Shown: in pieces, positions 44,265 through 53,904 of the stretch
Layout of the letters: each line of letters opens with the position of its first letter
Position numbering within the stretch: position 1 is the stretch's first letter
Assembly (NCBI RefSeq): GCF_021117425.1
Contig: NZ_CP088298.1
Span: forward strand, 3,534,001 to 3,598,000
DNA length: 64,000 nucleotides
From: Brevibacterium zhoupengii
Lineage (GTDB): Bacteria; Actinomycetota; Actinomycetes; Actinomycetales; Brevibacteriaceae
Reading direction: 5' to 3'
Notes under the pieces: generated by a model
What the model was told of the DNA's origin: nothing
What the model saw: only the letters and a program-made list of their open reading frames with translations
Databases searched by the model: none
Position numbers and translations under genes: made by a program

Positions 44265-45791
44265 ATGCGGCACCTCCGCAGACGACTCCCCGTAGTCGGC
44301 ACAACGATTGCACTGATCGCCGGGAGCGCTCTCCTTTCGTCTCCGGCAATGGCTGCGCCCGAACTCGGCCCCCAGCTCAGCGCATACGAGGGCGAACCAG
44401 ACTTCACCGGCGTCACCACAAACCCTGAAACCGACAACCAGGGCGGCGTCGACAACGCCACCATGTACGGTGCCTACATTCCCTCGTCCGGTGTTCTCTC
44501 CGGCAATCGTGTCTGGTGCATTGACCGGGGCCTGAACCAACCTATGGGCAACGGCTACGACGAAGGCGGCAGATCATCCGTCGAAGCCCCCGAACTGGCT
44601 TATATCCTCGCGAAATGGGACGAACCCCGCGACGACCAGGCCGATCAGATGGCTCATGACATGGCAATCGGCGAGCAGGTACACAGCTCAGATGAAATCG
44701 ACCACCGCGATATTCTCGATGACCGCAGTCTGCAAGAGGTCACCGATGGCATCGGCTGGAACGAGGACTCTCAGAATCTCAAGGACATAGGCGCGGACGC
44801 GTTCTACGATGACGTACTTCCCGACGCATACGACCTCTCGACGCTCATGAGTGACGAAGCCGCGAAGTATGCCGGAGACGGCACCTATAAGGCCGAAGTC
44901 ACCATTGACGAGGACTCATCGGCTGCGGTTATCTCGCTGGTCAACTCCGAGGGCGTCAGTGTCCCCGGATTCGACGGTGAGCTCACTGTCGACGGCGCCA
45001 AGCCTGAGACGACGGAGATCACGTCCGGCGAATCCTCAGTCGAGGTGCCCCTCGATTTCACCGACGACGTTCCAGATGTCTCTGTCTCGGTGACATTCTC
45101 GGGATTGCCGACTGGTTCGGTCACCCAGTGGAACCCCAAGGATTTCGACGCTGATGAATATGATCGCGCGAGCCTGCAAGCTGTCGTTGAGGGGCAGGAG
45201 ACAACGGTCCAGGCATCTGATTCATACCAGGGCCGCTACACCCCGAAGGTGTCCTCGCAGGTCTCGGTCGGAGAGATCACTGAGCTCCCGGCCAAGGTCA
45301 CTGACAAGGTTCGCCTGGACCACTGCGCACCAGGTGAGACTATCGAAGATGTCAAAGTCGAGGTGTATGCCGAGGACGGAACCATCACCCAGTCCAAGAC
45401 TGCCCCCGAGGATGCGAAGCTGCTGGAAACCTTCACTCCCGATGTCACCTGTGAGGAAGACGGCACCGTCGACTTCGAGACTGACGAGCTCACACTCGAT
45501 GCCGACTTCGTCAAGCCCGGCGAGGAGAAGTCGGTGACATTCGTAGCTTCGGCTCCGGCCTCCGGATCGAACGAAGCCTTCTCACATGAGTACGGTGTGC
45601 CCTCGGAGACCGTGGAAATCGCAATTCCCGAGGCTGATAAGCCGGACGACAACCCGGTAGTGAAGACCGGTGCGTACGTTGACTCGGCCGACGCTGGACC
45701 CAATTGGAACCTCCTCGGCGGCATCGGACTGCTGACCGTGGCCGGAGGACTCATCATCGGTGCACTTCGCCGTCGCATGACTGGCAACTGA
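44265..45791 (+). CDS. Secreted surface protein with C-terminal anchor and thioester-like N-domain
   Basis: A 508-residue exported protein. The signal peptide is RRRLPVVGTTIALIAGSALLSSPAMA (residues 5-30), likely cut before APELG. A first domain contains VWCIDRGLNQP with Cys85 and, 40 residues on, DDQADQMAHDMAIGEQVH, which recalls the Cys and Gln of thioester adhesion domains. Several beta-rich domains of Asp/Glu/Thr character follow. The end has the order of a sortase signal: VVKTG, a hydrophobic helix (LLGGIGLLTVAGGLIIGAL) and RRR. A sortase gene follows 66 bases downstream. It is probably a cell-wall-linked adhesin; the thioester idea is unproven. The ATG at 44265 has GGAAGGA upstream. Confidence 0.75.
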   Translation: MRHLRRRLPVVGTTIALIAGSALLSSPAMAAPELGPQLSAYEGEPDFTGVTTNPETDNQGGVDNATMYGAYIPSSGVLSGNRVWCIDRGLNQPMGNGYDEGGRSSVEAPELAYILAKWDEPRDDQADQMAHDMAIGEQVHSSDEIDHRDILDDRSLQEVTDGIGWNEDSQNLKDIGADAFYDDVLPDAYDLSTLMSDEAAKYAGDGTYKAEVTIDEDSSAAVISLVNSEGVSVPGFDGELTVDGAKPETTEITSGESSVEVPLDFTDDVPDVSVSVTFSGLPTGSVTQWNPKDFDADEYDRASLQAVVEGQETTVQASDSYQGRYTPKVSSQVSVGEITELPAKVTDKVRLDHCAPGETIEDVKVEVYAEDGTITQSKTAPEDAKLLETFTPDVTCEEDGTVDFETDELTLDADFVKPGEEKSVTFVASAPASGSNEAFSHEYGVPSETVEIAIPEADKPDDNPVVKTGAYVDSADAGPNWNLLGGIGLLTVAGGLIIGALRRRMTGN

Positions 45792-45857
45792 CGATTCAGT
45801 CATGACTCGGTGGCGGTCACTGCTTCGGTGGCCGCCACCGACAGATGAAAGGAACCC

Positions 45858-46478
45858 ATGACGGCACGAGTATTTCGTGACTGGTGGTCCATCCCTGTCG
45901 CAGTTGTTACCATTGCGCTCATCTGCGCAGGTGCATGGATGCTCACCCAGGGTCTCACCGATGAACACAACACCGACGAGAGTCAGGCCAATGTTCAGCT
46001 CGAAGAGCCCCCAAGCGAAGCCGACGTCGAGGAGATGCAGATCGAAGCCCTCGACGGAGAATTCCAGATCCCTTCTGTCGGGCTTGATACCGGGCTGGAG
46101 ACGATGTCCGAGGTCAATGGTGCGATCAATCCCCCAGGGTTGCGCAATGGCTACATTGTGCGTAATCACGGCACCCCCGACCACCCCGAACGCGGCACGA
46201 CCTATGTTGCCATCCACTCCGTACAAGGAGCCGAGCTGCCTGGGAACACACTCATCGATGTCGATGCGGGAGAGCCGACCGTCGAAAAGGGTGAGTCGAT
46301 CACTCTTCAAGATCGCGACTACACGGTGACCGACTCCTACACGGTGCCCAAGACGGACATCTCCGGTGATGATCGTGTATGGGCCGATGAACCCGGCCGC
46401 CTCGTTATTCTCACGTGCCTGCAGCGCAATTCCGGTCAATCAGCCGACAATGTCGTCATCGAGGCAATCGCGGACTAG
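45858..46478 (+). CDS. Sortase (class F-like)
   Basis: A 206-residue membrane-anchored transpeptidase. One N-terminal helix (WWSIPVAVVTIALICAGAWML) is followed by an acidic stalk and a sortase domain. The catalytic histidine is H120 in YVAIHS and the cysteine C187 in LVILTCLQR. The usual arginine before the last strand (RDNVV in class F enzymes) is replaced by ADNVV; R190, three residues after the cysteine, could take its place. It immediately follows the anchored surface protein, so that protein is the probable substrate. Confidence 0.85.
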   Translation: MTARVFRDWWSIPVAVVTIALICAGAWMLTQGLTDEHNTDESQANVQLEEPPSEADVEEMQIEALDGEFQIPSVGLDTGLETMSEVNGAINPPGLRNGYIVRNHGTPDHPERGTTYVAIHSVQGAELPGNTLIDVDAGEPTVEKGESITLQDRDYTVTDSYTVPKTDISGDDRVWADEPGRLVILTCLQRNSGQSADNVVIEAIAD

Positions 46479-46520
46479 CGATGACCAGCCGAGCCCAAAG
46501 GCAAGGCAGCGGTCCCCGTA

Positions 46521-47585
46521 TCACAGCCCCGGCTCGGGAACCTCACCATCGTGTCGACGCTTGTTATGGTCGCGGGTGACGCGCACGACCATCGTCGGAC
46601 ACTGCGAATACGGCAGAACCGACTGCGAGGTCGACCCCAGGAGCAGTCCGGCAAAGCCGCCGCGTCCGCGAGAACCGATGACGAGCACCTCGGCGGTGTC
46701 AGAGGCCCGGACGAGCACCTCGGCGGGCTGACCGTCGAAGAGGGTCCAGGTGACGTCGAGGCCTGCGAACTCCTCCTGCAGGCGCTGCTTGGCCACGACG
46801 AGCTTGTCGGCTCCCTCATTGACCAGTCGCTCGAGGTCCGCCGTGCTGGGCAGCCACTCCGGGCCGATCACTGTCGTGGTGATGACGGCGACGATGTGCA
46901 GCGGCGATCCACGACGCACAGCCAGTCGAGCAGCCTTCCACAGCGCTGGAGATTCAGCGCCCAGGGAATCGACGCCGACAACGACCTTGCCGTCGAAACG
47001 CAGCCCTTCGATGGCATCGACATTGGGGTCAGGCTCCTCGACGACGATGCCGTCCTGGCGGATGGGCCGGGAGGATGTCGGGTGAGCGGCCCTCTCCACA
47101 TCTGACTGCCACGAGGCGGGAACGACCACCGTCGCGCAGGCGGAGTGGGCAGGCAGTGCACTGGAGACGGTGCCGAGCAGGCGTCCGGCGAATCCGCCGC
47201 GTCCGCGTGAGCCGACGACGGCCAGGCTCCCCGACTTCGATTCGTCGATGAGGACACCAGCGGCATCGCCGATCTCAATGACGGCCTCAACCGGCACGCC
47301 GGCGGCCTTCACTTCGGCGGCGGCTTCCTTGAGGGTGTTTGTGACTGCCGCACGGATTGAGGTGTCATCGATCGGGACGTAGGAGACGTCGATCGCTGCC
47401 GCGGCCACACTGGGGATCGTGTAGGCACCGACGAGGCGGATCGGCTTGTCCAGAGATTTCGCTTCGCGAATTGCCCATGCCAGTGCATTGCGGCTGGGTG
47501 GCGAACCGTCGATGCCGACGATGACGGCGTCAGGTTCCCCTGGGGGTGTAGTTTCAGCGTTCTGGGGCCGGTCCTGCTCGTTCAT
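46521..47585 (-). CDS. Tandem universal stress protein
   Basis: A 354-residue protein with two UspA domains, at about 18-165 and 190-345. Each ends in the ATP-binding pattern G2XG9XGS/T: VVGSRGRGGFAGRLLGTVSSALPAH and VIGSRGRGGFAGLLLGSTSQSVLPYS. Domain 1 also has VIVGIDGSPPSRNALAWAI. Such tandem proteins bind ATP and help dormancy or stress survival in actinomycetes. It is convergent with the sortase gene. Confidence 0.9.
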   Translation of the reverse strand: MNEQDRPQNAETTPPGEPDAVIVGIDGSPPSRNALAWAIREAKSLDKPIRLVGAYTIPSVAAAAIDVSYVPIDDTSIRAAVTNTLKEAAAEVKAAGVPVEAVIEIGDAAGVLIDESKSGSLAVVGSRGRGGFAGRLLGTVSSALPAHSACATVVVPASWQSDVERAAHPTSSRPIRQDGIVVEEPDPNVDAIEGLRFDGKVVVGVDSLGAESPALWKAARLAVRRGSPLHIVAVITTTVIGPEWLPSTADLERLVNEGADKLVVAKQRLQEEFAGLDVTWTLFDGQPAEVLVRASDTAEVLVIGSRGRGGFAGLLLGSTSQSVLPYSQCPTMVVRVTRDHNKRRHDGEVPEPGL

Positions 47586-47727
47586 AGCAAGCTCCTCATC
47601 TTGAAGCGAACTTCTCTCGCTTCCACCCTAAATCAGAATCGATCACAGGCCTGGGCCTATGTCACATCGTTATCCGAATTCCGTCTCAGCGTGGACACCA
47701 CGACGACGAGCTGGGACGATGCCCGCC

Positions 47728-48228
47728 TCAGGCGGCCCTGGAGAGCTCCAGGAACGGTCGCCACTGCTCGACCGGCTTGTCGATCCCCCGCATCCAGAAT
47801 TGACCTGTTCGCGGCTCCTGAGGGTGGAAGCTGAGCTTCCACCCGATCTCCGCCAATGACCTGTTGCCTTTGCGGTTGTTGCATTCGCGACAGCAGGCGA
47901 CGAGGTTCTCCCAGCTGTTGACCCCGCCGCGGGAGCGGGGAACGACATGGTCAACGGTCGTCGCAGGCTTCGCACAGTAGGCACAGCGGTGATTGTCGCG
48001 CCGGAGCACTCCTCGTCGAGAGAGTGAGACTCGGCGGTCATGGGGCGGCCGCACGTAACGTGTGAGCAGAATGACCGATGGCTGGTCGAGATTCAAGTGC
48101 TCGGATCTCACTGGAACATCCTCGGCAGCCAGTACCGTCGCCTTGCCCGTCAGCACCAAGACGACGGCCCTGGTGAACGGAACGATCGACAGTGGTTCAT
48201 ACCCGGCATTCAGCACAAGAGTCTTCAT
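47728..48228 (-). CDS. HNH endonuclease-like protein
   Basis: A 166-residue protein with the actinobacterial opening MKTLVLNAGYEPLSIVPFTRAVVLVLTGKA and a zinc-bound HNH domain from about residue 83. It has CAYCAKPATTVDHVVPRSRGGVNSWENLVACCRECNNRKGNRS, which supplies two CXXC pairs, the catalytic DHVVPRSRGG histidine and the ENLV asparagine. The role of this widespread family is unknown; DNA nicking or repair is expected. The ATG at 48228 has GAGGGGCGGGAT upstream. Confidence 0.85.
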   Translation of the reverse strand: MKTLVLNAGYEPLSIVPFTRAVVLVLTGKATVLAAEDVPVRSEHLNLDQPSVILLTRYVRPPHDRRVSLSRRGVLRRDNHRCAYCAKPATTVDHVVPRSRGGVNSWENLVACCRECNNRKGNRSLAEIGWKLSFHPQEPRTGQFWMRGIDKPVEQWRPFLELSRAA

Positions 48229-48292
48229 ATCCCGCCCCTCATCAACGTGTGAGTGTGGATCCGGTCGACTGACACGGGCCCAGGGAACGCAA

Positions 48293-48320
48293 AAGGCGTT
48301 GTGCCGCAGCACAACGCCTT
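48293..48320 (-). terminator. 12-bp hairpin with T-run on the minus strand
   Basis: AAGGCGTTGTGC at 48293-48304 pairs perfectly with 48309-48320 around CGCA. Read on the minus strand the stem is followed by TTTT, the form of an intrinsic terminator just upstream of the HNH gene. Confidence 0.7.
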
Positions 48321-48652
48321 GAAAGAAGGGACAGACACAGATATGTACTCCGCGCCAGAAACTGGAGCGGCTATTCGTACTATTCGACTGTGGCCCATCT
48401 GGTTCCCCATCACTTACGCCAAACTCAATCTTATTAAGACTAACGCCGACCCTCCCCTGTGACCGAATTCATAACGCTCGCGTCACGGATTCTTTCACTG
48501 TCGTTCACCTTTCAGAACCGTGAGGGCCGTTGCGCACCAGCTTGGAGGGACCGCCGGCCGCATCCGTGGCGACACAGACACTTACACGAGGCCCGGCGCC
48601 GAAGCTGGCACCACAGGCCCGCCGAGGGAATTCGACACAATCGGGTACGCAA

Positions 48653-48698
48653 AAACTCCCCGTCTGACTCGAGGACCGTCGAGTCAGGCGGGGAGTTT
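48653..48698 (-). terminator. Terminator of the NlpC/P60 gene
   Basis: Positions 48653-48672 pair with 48679-48698 in a 20-bp stem with one mismatch and a GGACCG loop. Read on the minus strand, five T follow. It lies 14 bases after the NlpC/P60 stop. Confidence 0.85.
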
Positions 48699-48712
48699 CT
48701 GTGTGAACTGAA

Positions 48713-49537
48713 TCAGAGAACGCGGATGAAGGTGACGTTGCCCATCCAGCTGTAGCTGCGCTTCGAGGTGCCTGATCCTGGTGAACCGGCATCGTACATC
48801 TGTCCGTCACCGGCGTAGATGCCGATGTGACCTGGGTGCCAGATGAGGTCACCGGGCTTGGCCTCCGACTGGGAGACGACCGTGCCGGATGCCTTCTGCG
48901 CACCGGAGCTGCGAGGCAGGTTCACGCCGACCTTGCTGTAGACCCACGAGGTGTAGCCGGAGCAGTCCCAGCCGCTCTGTGAAGTTCCACCGTAAACATA
49001 TGGAGTGCCGACGCCCTTGGCAGCCCAGCCGATGACCTGCTCGGCCTTGGAGCCGTCGATCGAACCGGCATCGCCGGAGCCGGAGTCCTTGTTCTCGTCC
49101 TTGTCGCCGGAATCCGAGGAGCCGGCGGTCGGAGCATCACCGGAGTCATCGTCTGAAGTGTCTTCAGCGGTCTCAACGGGCTTTGGTTCTGGTTTTGGTG
49201 CAGCTTTGGCGGTGACGGTCTGGACATCGGCGCTGAAGGAGGAATCCTGCTTCTTGTCCTTGTCCTGGTCTTCGTCGCCAGCAGTGACGGTCGCCGTCTG
49301 GTTCTTGTACTCAACCTGGGTCTGAGCCTGTGACTCGGCGGAGACTGCGACGTTGTCGTCGGCTCCCTGTCCTGCTGCCGGAAGGACGGCTGCGGTGAGC
49401 AGTCCACCGCTGGCAGCGACAACGGCTGCACGGCGCCCGAAGACGGCGGAGTTGGCATTCAGGATGTCGGTCAGTTCGGTCAAAGGTGTCTTGACCTTGG
49501 CTTCAGCGGCGCGGCGGCCATGCTGCTTAGTTGCCAC
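48713..49537 (-). CDS. Secreted NlpC/P60 peptidoglycan hydrolase
   Basis: A 274-residue exported hydrolase. An N-terminal helix (FGRRAAVVAASGGLLTAAVLPAAG, near residues 34-57) serves as a signal, after an unusually long 33-residue lead. An Asp/Glu/Ser-rich region follows (to about residue 165). The C-terminal NlpC/P60 domain carries the nucleophile in WDCSGYTSWVYSKVG, the histidine in HPGHIGIYAGDG, and ends SYSWMGNVTFIRVL. It cuts the D-Glu-DAP type stem peptide bond during wall turnover. The GTG start at 49537 has AGAGGG upstream. The 524-base leader holds several GTAAC motifs. Confidence 0.87.
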   Translation of the reverse strand: MATKQHGRRAAEAKVKTPLTELTDILNANSAVFGRRAAVVAASGGLLTAAVLPAAGQGADDNVAVSAESQAQTQVEYKNQTATVTAGDEDQDKDKKQDSSFSADVQTVTAKAAPKPEPKPVETAEDTSDDDSGDAPTAGSSDSGDKDENKDSGSGDAGSIDGSKAEQVIGWAAKGVGTPYVYGGTSQSGWDCSGYTSWVYSKVGVNLPRSSGAQKASGTVVSQSEAKPGDLIWHPGHIGIYAGDGQMYDAGSPGSGTSKRSYSWMGNVTFIRVL

Positions 49538-50061
49538 GTTTCCCTCTCGTCACCTATTGGAAGATTCCCAACCGCCACTCTCGGTCCTCAGAGATTTCAC
49601 ATCGAGCGTGGCGTGCGGCTCTCGATGCAAAGTCGCCACTTTCGTGAACGACCTCCATAACTGTAACCAATCAGTGACCGATTGTCACGTTTCTGTCACG
49701 AACCACGGGGGAAACACCTGAGGTTTTCCATAAAGATGCAGGTCAGAGGCATTAAATACTGATAAATCTTCGTAACATTTGCTCGTTATACGACACGGCC
49801 CAGGGAGCAATCTGTCGCTCTCTGGGCCGAGTTCGGCAATGCTTTGTAACAAACCGGCCCGAGTCGAGACCTTTGACCGTAATCGGCAACGTTTCAAGAG
49901 CGTGACCGTGCAGTCTCGCGACCGTGACTCGGCAATGCCTCTGCAGTGAGGCTGCCAGTTTTGACGAAAAGGGTGGGTCTGGTGAGGGGACCTCGCCCGA
50001 CAAGCACCCGCCCATCGTCAGCCGGGCTCACATCTCGGCCGGGTTCACTTCCTAGCCGAGC
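49538..50061. other. Long leader upstream of the NlpC/P60 gene
   Basis: No gene is supported in these 524 bases. A 13-bp hairpin with one G-U pair lies at 49796-49808/49817-49829. GTAAC occurs at 49663-49667, 49772-49776 and 49846-49850. Near 50020-50060 three related GCCG-GCTCAC-type units follow each other, next to the DtxR stop. I checked for a c-di-AMP riboswitch and did not see its core. Confidence 0.45.
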
Positions 50062-50748
50062 TCACTTCTTATACGCGAATACGTGCGAGGCGGTATCCAG
50101 CGGCAGATCGAGCACGTCCTGCGCACCGGGGACCTGGACAGTGATGTACTCACCGTTGCGTGAGATCTCGACGTCGCTCTCGGGTAGGACACCGGCGACC
50201 TGGAACTGCTGCAGCAGGTGGATATCGACCTGGAGTGGTTCTGCCAACCAGGCGATCCGAAGCTCCTTGGCTCCATCGCGAGCCACTGCAGTCGCCAGAT
50301 CGACGACCTCTGTGCCTTCGTTCAGCTTTCCACCGATCACGTCGAGACCGGGGATCGGATTGCCGTACGGGCCCGAAGCGATCTCGGGAAGCAGGGTGAC
50401 GAGCTTACGTTCGACCTGCTCGCTCATCACGTGTTCCCACCGGCATGCCTCGTCGTGGACGAGTTCCCACTCGAGTCCGACGACGTCGGCGAGGAGCCGT
50501 TCTGCCAGACGGTGCTTGCGCATCACCTCGGTGGCGATACGACGTCCCTCTGCTGTCAGCTCCAGGTGTCGGTCATTGCTCACATGCAGCAGACCGTCAC
50601 GCTCCATACGCGCCACGGTCTGTGAAACGGTGGGACCGGAGTGATCCAAACGTTCAGCGATACGAGCCCGCAACGGCACGATCGACTGCTCCTCAAGCTC
50701 GATGATCGACTTGAGGTACATCTCGGTTGTATCAATGAGGTCGTTCAC
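50062..50748 (-). CDS. DtxR-family iron-dependent regulator
   Basis: A 228-residue metal-responsive repressor with the full three-part layout: a winged helix (MNDLIDTTEMYLKSIIELEEQ, then LDHSGPTVSQTVARMERDGLL), the metal and dimerisation domain (GRRIATEVMRKHRLAERLLADVVGLEW, HDEACRWEHVMSEQVERKL) and a C-terminal SH3-like domain. The H, C/E and M-type ligands of DtxR (HDEACRWEHVMS) are present. It represses iron uptake, siderophore and iron storage genes in response to Fe(II). It stands alone. Confidence 0.9.
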   Translation of the reverse strand: MNDLIDTTEMYLKSIIELEEQSIVPLRARIAERLDHSGPTVSQTVARMERDGLLHVSNDRHLELTAEGRRIATEVMRKHRLAERLLADVVGLEWELVHDEACRWEHVMSEQVERKLVTLLPEIASGPYGNPIPGLDVIGGKLNEGTEVVDLATAVARDGAKELRIAWLAEPLQVDIHLLQQFQVAGVLPESDVEISRNGEYITVQVPGAQDVLDLPLDTASHVFAYKK

Positions 50749-51000
50749 TTCAGACCAGCCACTCCACTCTTCGTCTTCAGGCCCATTCGACCATTTCAGG
50801 CGTTCTCAGCTTCAATCCTATCCCGCGTACACATGATCACGTGCTTTCAAGCAGAGTTGAAGTCCACCGGCTCGTGTGATCCGAGGCCCTCATTCAATGC
50901 ATTGCCGCCAGCCTCGCCTGTCGTAGTCGCCCTGCCCTCGGGATAACGCTGGCGGCACGACGAATATTTCGACACGACCGCGCTCGAGACAGAGCCCAGA

Positions 51001-51672
51001 TCAGGGGTAGAGGCGAACCGGACTCCACTCTTCTGCCTGGGACAGATCTGCAGGTTCATGGCTGCCGTCGGCACGGCGGAAGACCCACCTGTCATGGAAC
51101 CGATTCTTCTGCCCCTGCCAGAACTCGATCTCGAAGACACGAACCCGGAACCCGCCCCAATGTTCGGGTCGGGGCACGTCCCTGTCGGCATACTTCGCCA
51201 GCGCAGCATCATATTCTGCCTGCATCTGCTCCCGACCGCTGACTGGCTGGGACTGCTTCGAGACGCTGGCTGCGATCTGTGATCCGTGGGGGCGCACGGC
51301 GAAGTAGGCGTCGGAGTCCTCGGGGGCGGCCACCTCGGCGAGGCCTCTGATCCTGACCTGTCGTTCCATGTCCTGCCAGGGGAAGTTCACGGCCACTCTG
51401 GGATCGGCGCGCAGCTGCCGGCCCTTGGCAGAGTCGTAGTCGGTGAAGAACATGAAACCGGCTTCGTCGATGCCCTTGAGCAGGACGATCCGCGAGGAAG
51501 GACCCCATTCGTCGAGGGTCGAGACCGTCATCGCGTTCGGTTCCCGCACGTGGCTGGCGGCCTCGTCGTACCACTGTCTGAACAGCTCCAGCGGCGAGAC
51601 CTGGGGATGGTCGAAGGTCGGTGACTCGTAGGACTTCCGCGTCTGCGGCAATCGGTCGACTGGCTCACTCAT
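51001..51672 (-). CDS. pdxH: Pyridoxamine 5'-phosphate oxidase
   Basis: A 223-residue FMN enzyme that makes pyridoxal 5'-phosphate from the pyridoxamine or pyridoxine phosphates. Conserved blocks are NAMTVSTLDEWGPSSRIVLLKGIDEAGFMFFTDYDSAKGRQL, VAVNFPWQDMERQVRIRG, the QSQPVSGREQMQ segment and the C-terminal WGGFRVRVFEIEFWQGQKNRFHDRWVFRR with the FMN/PLP contacts. The ATG at 51672 is standard. It is divergent from serC, whose product needs PLP. Confidence 0.92.
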   Translation of the reverse strand: MSEPVDRLPQTRKSYESPTFDHPQVSPLELFRQWYDEAASHVREPNAMTVSTLDEWGPSSRIVLLKGIDEAGFMFFTDYDSAKGRQLRADPRVAVNFPWQDMERQVRIRGLAEVAAPEDSDAYFAVRPHGSQIAASVSKQSQPVSGREQMQAEYDAALAKYADRDVPRPEHWGGFRVRVFEIEFWQGQKNRFHDRWVFRRADGSHEPADLSQAEEWSPVRLYP

Positions 51673-51768
51673 GCCTTCACTCTACGGCGAGCCAGTGACA
51701 CAACGCTCGCACAGATACAGACATGCAGGCACAGACATGTCGATACCCAAATGCCGAGGCCGACATGA

Positions 51769-52983
<1,215 letters not shown>

Positions 52984-53029
52984 TACCTCTGGCGACTTAG
53001 GCGCACGCGCCGGCTAGGTTAGCGCCAAG

Positions 53030-53074
53030 TGGTTCGGTGCCCAATGGTTCGGTGCCAGCTGGTTCGGTGCCGTT
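53030..53074. repeat. Three copies of a 15-bp repeat
   Basis: TGGTTCGGTGCC followed by three variable bases is repeated at 53030, 53045 and 53060. It lies 46 bases after the serC stop, just before a large palindrome. Confidence 0.8.
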
Positions 53075-53087
53075 CTCGGCAATAGCT

Positions 53088-53165
53088 TTCAGCACCCCGC
53101 ACCCGCAGTGCCTAAACACCCCGTTGCAACGAGGCGTTTTGGAGCTGCGGGGGCGGGGTGCTGAA
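53088..53165. repeat. 78-bp palindrome between convergent genes
   Basis: The outer arms, 53088-53108 and 53145-53165, match over 21 bases with one mismatch. Inside, AAACACCCCGTTG (from 53114) pairs imperfectly with CAACGAGGCGTTT (to about 53139), so almost the whole element folds into one rod. It may be a bidirectional terminator for serC and the DUF456 gene, or a REP-like mobile palindrome. Confidence 0.7.
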
Positions 53166-53259
53166 CTATCTGTAGGCCAAGCAGCTCACGGGAGGACGTG
53201 CGACTACCGGTGCGTGGTGCGCTGCACTGAATAAGCATGAGACACCAGTCCCCTGGCCC

Positions 53260-53757
53260 TCAGCCGAGGAAGTGGATGAGGGTTCCGATGCCGAAGGTGA
53301 TGGCTGCCAGCAGAGCGAGCAGGAACTCGAGGGCGGTGCCGATGCCGATCGCTTTGAGTGATTCCCAACTGGAGTCCCAGGCCTCCTTTGCCTCCTTGAG
53401 CCGCAGGTATTCGGCGAGGTAGAGGCCGGCGATGAAGCCGATCGGCAGACCGACGACGGGAATCACGAAGAATCCGATGATGCCGAGGACCCCGGCCAGC
53501 AGCACGGACTTGTTGGGGACCTTCATCGCCTTGAGCTTCCTGCCCGTGAGCACCAGCGAGGCGCTCATGCCGGCGGCGACGAAAACGGCCACGATGGCGA
53601 AGATGATCCAAGCCATCGGCCCACCGATGACGATGGCCCACACCAGCACGGCGATCGCAATGAGGATGGATCCCGGCAGCACGGGCAGGATGATGCCGAG
53701 GCAGCCGACGAGGATCGCCAATCCGACCAGCACCGAGGTGAGAATGTCCGCGTTCAC
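53260..53757 (-). CDS. DUF456 membrane protein
   Basis: A 165-residue protein with glycine-rich membrane segments: VGLAILVGCLGIILPVLPGSILIAIAVLVWAI, MAWIIFAIVAVFVAAGMSASLVL, SVLLAGVLGIIGFFVIPVVGLPIGFIAGLYLAEYL and FLLALLAAITFGIGTLIHFL. The LPVLPGS turn and the GxxIGFIxGLYLxEYL block are the DUF456 pattern. Function is unknown. It is convergent with serC. Confidence 0.87.
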   Translation of the reverse strand: MNADILTSVLVGLAILVGCLGIILPVLPGSILIAIAVLVWAIVIGGPMAWIIFAIVAVFVAAGMSASLVLTGRKLKAMKVPNKSVLLAGVLGIIGFFVIPVVGLPIGFIAGLYLAEYLRLKEAKEAWDSSWESLKAIGIGTALEFLLALLAAITFGIGTLIHFLG

Positions 53758-53904
53758 TGTGTGTCCGATCTGTTGCTCATGGGGCTCCTCATATTAAGGG
53801 ACCAAGTTCTGCGCCGCACACAGAATGGCAGACGACTGCCGGCCTGCCCCTCCGCGACTACCGGCCCGCCCCTCAGGGACGGCTCAAGGACGTCCGTGCA
53901 GCCC

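Larger units (their letters stand above)
48229..48712. other. Spacer between the HNH and NlpC/P60 genes
   Basis: No gene is supported in these 484 bases. It holds two strong hairpins, described separately, that end transcription coming from the NlpC/P60 side. Between them (about 48340-48500) the sequence is AT-richer than its surroundings and could hold a promoter for the HNH gene. I find no conserved RNA there. Confidence 0.45.

Noticed and set aside
49538..50061. c-di-AMP (ydaO-type) riboswitch before the NlpC/P60 gene
   Set aside because: Such riboswitches are frequent here in actinomycetes, but I could not find the conserved core on the minus strand.
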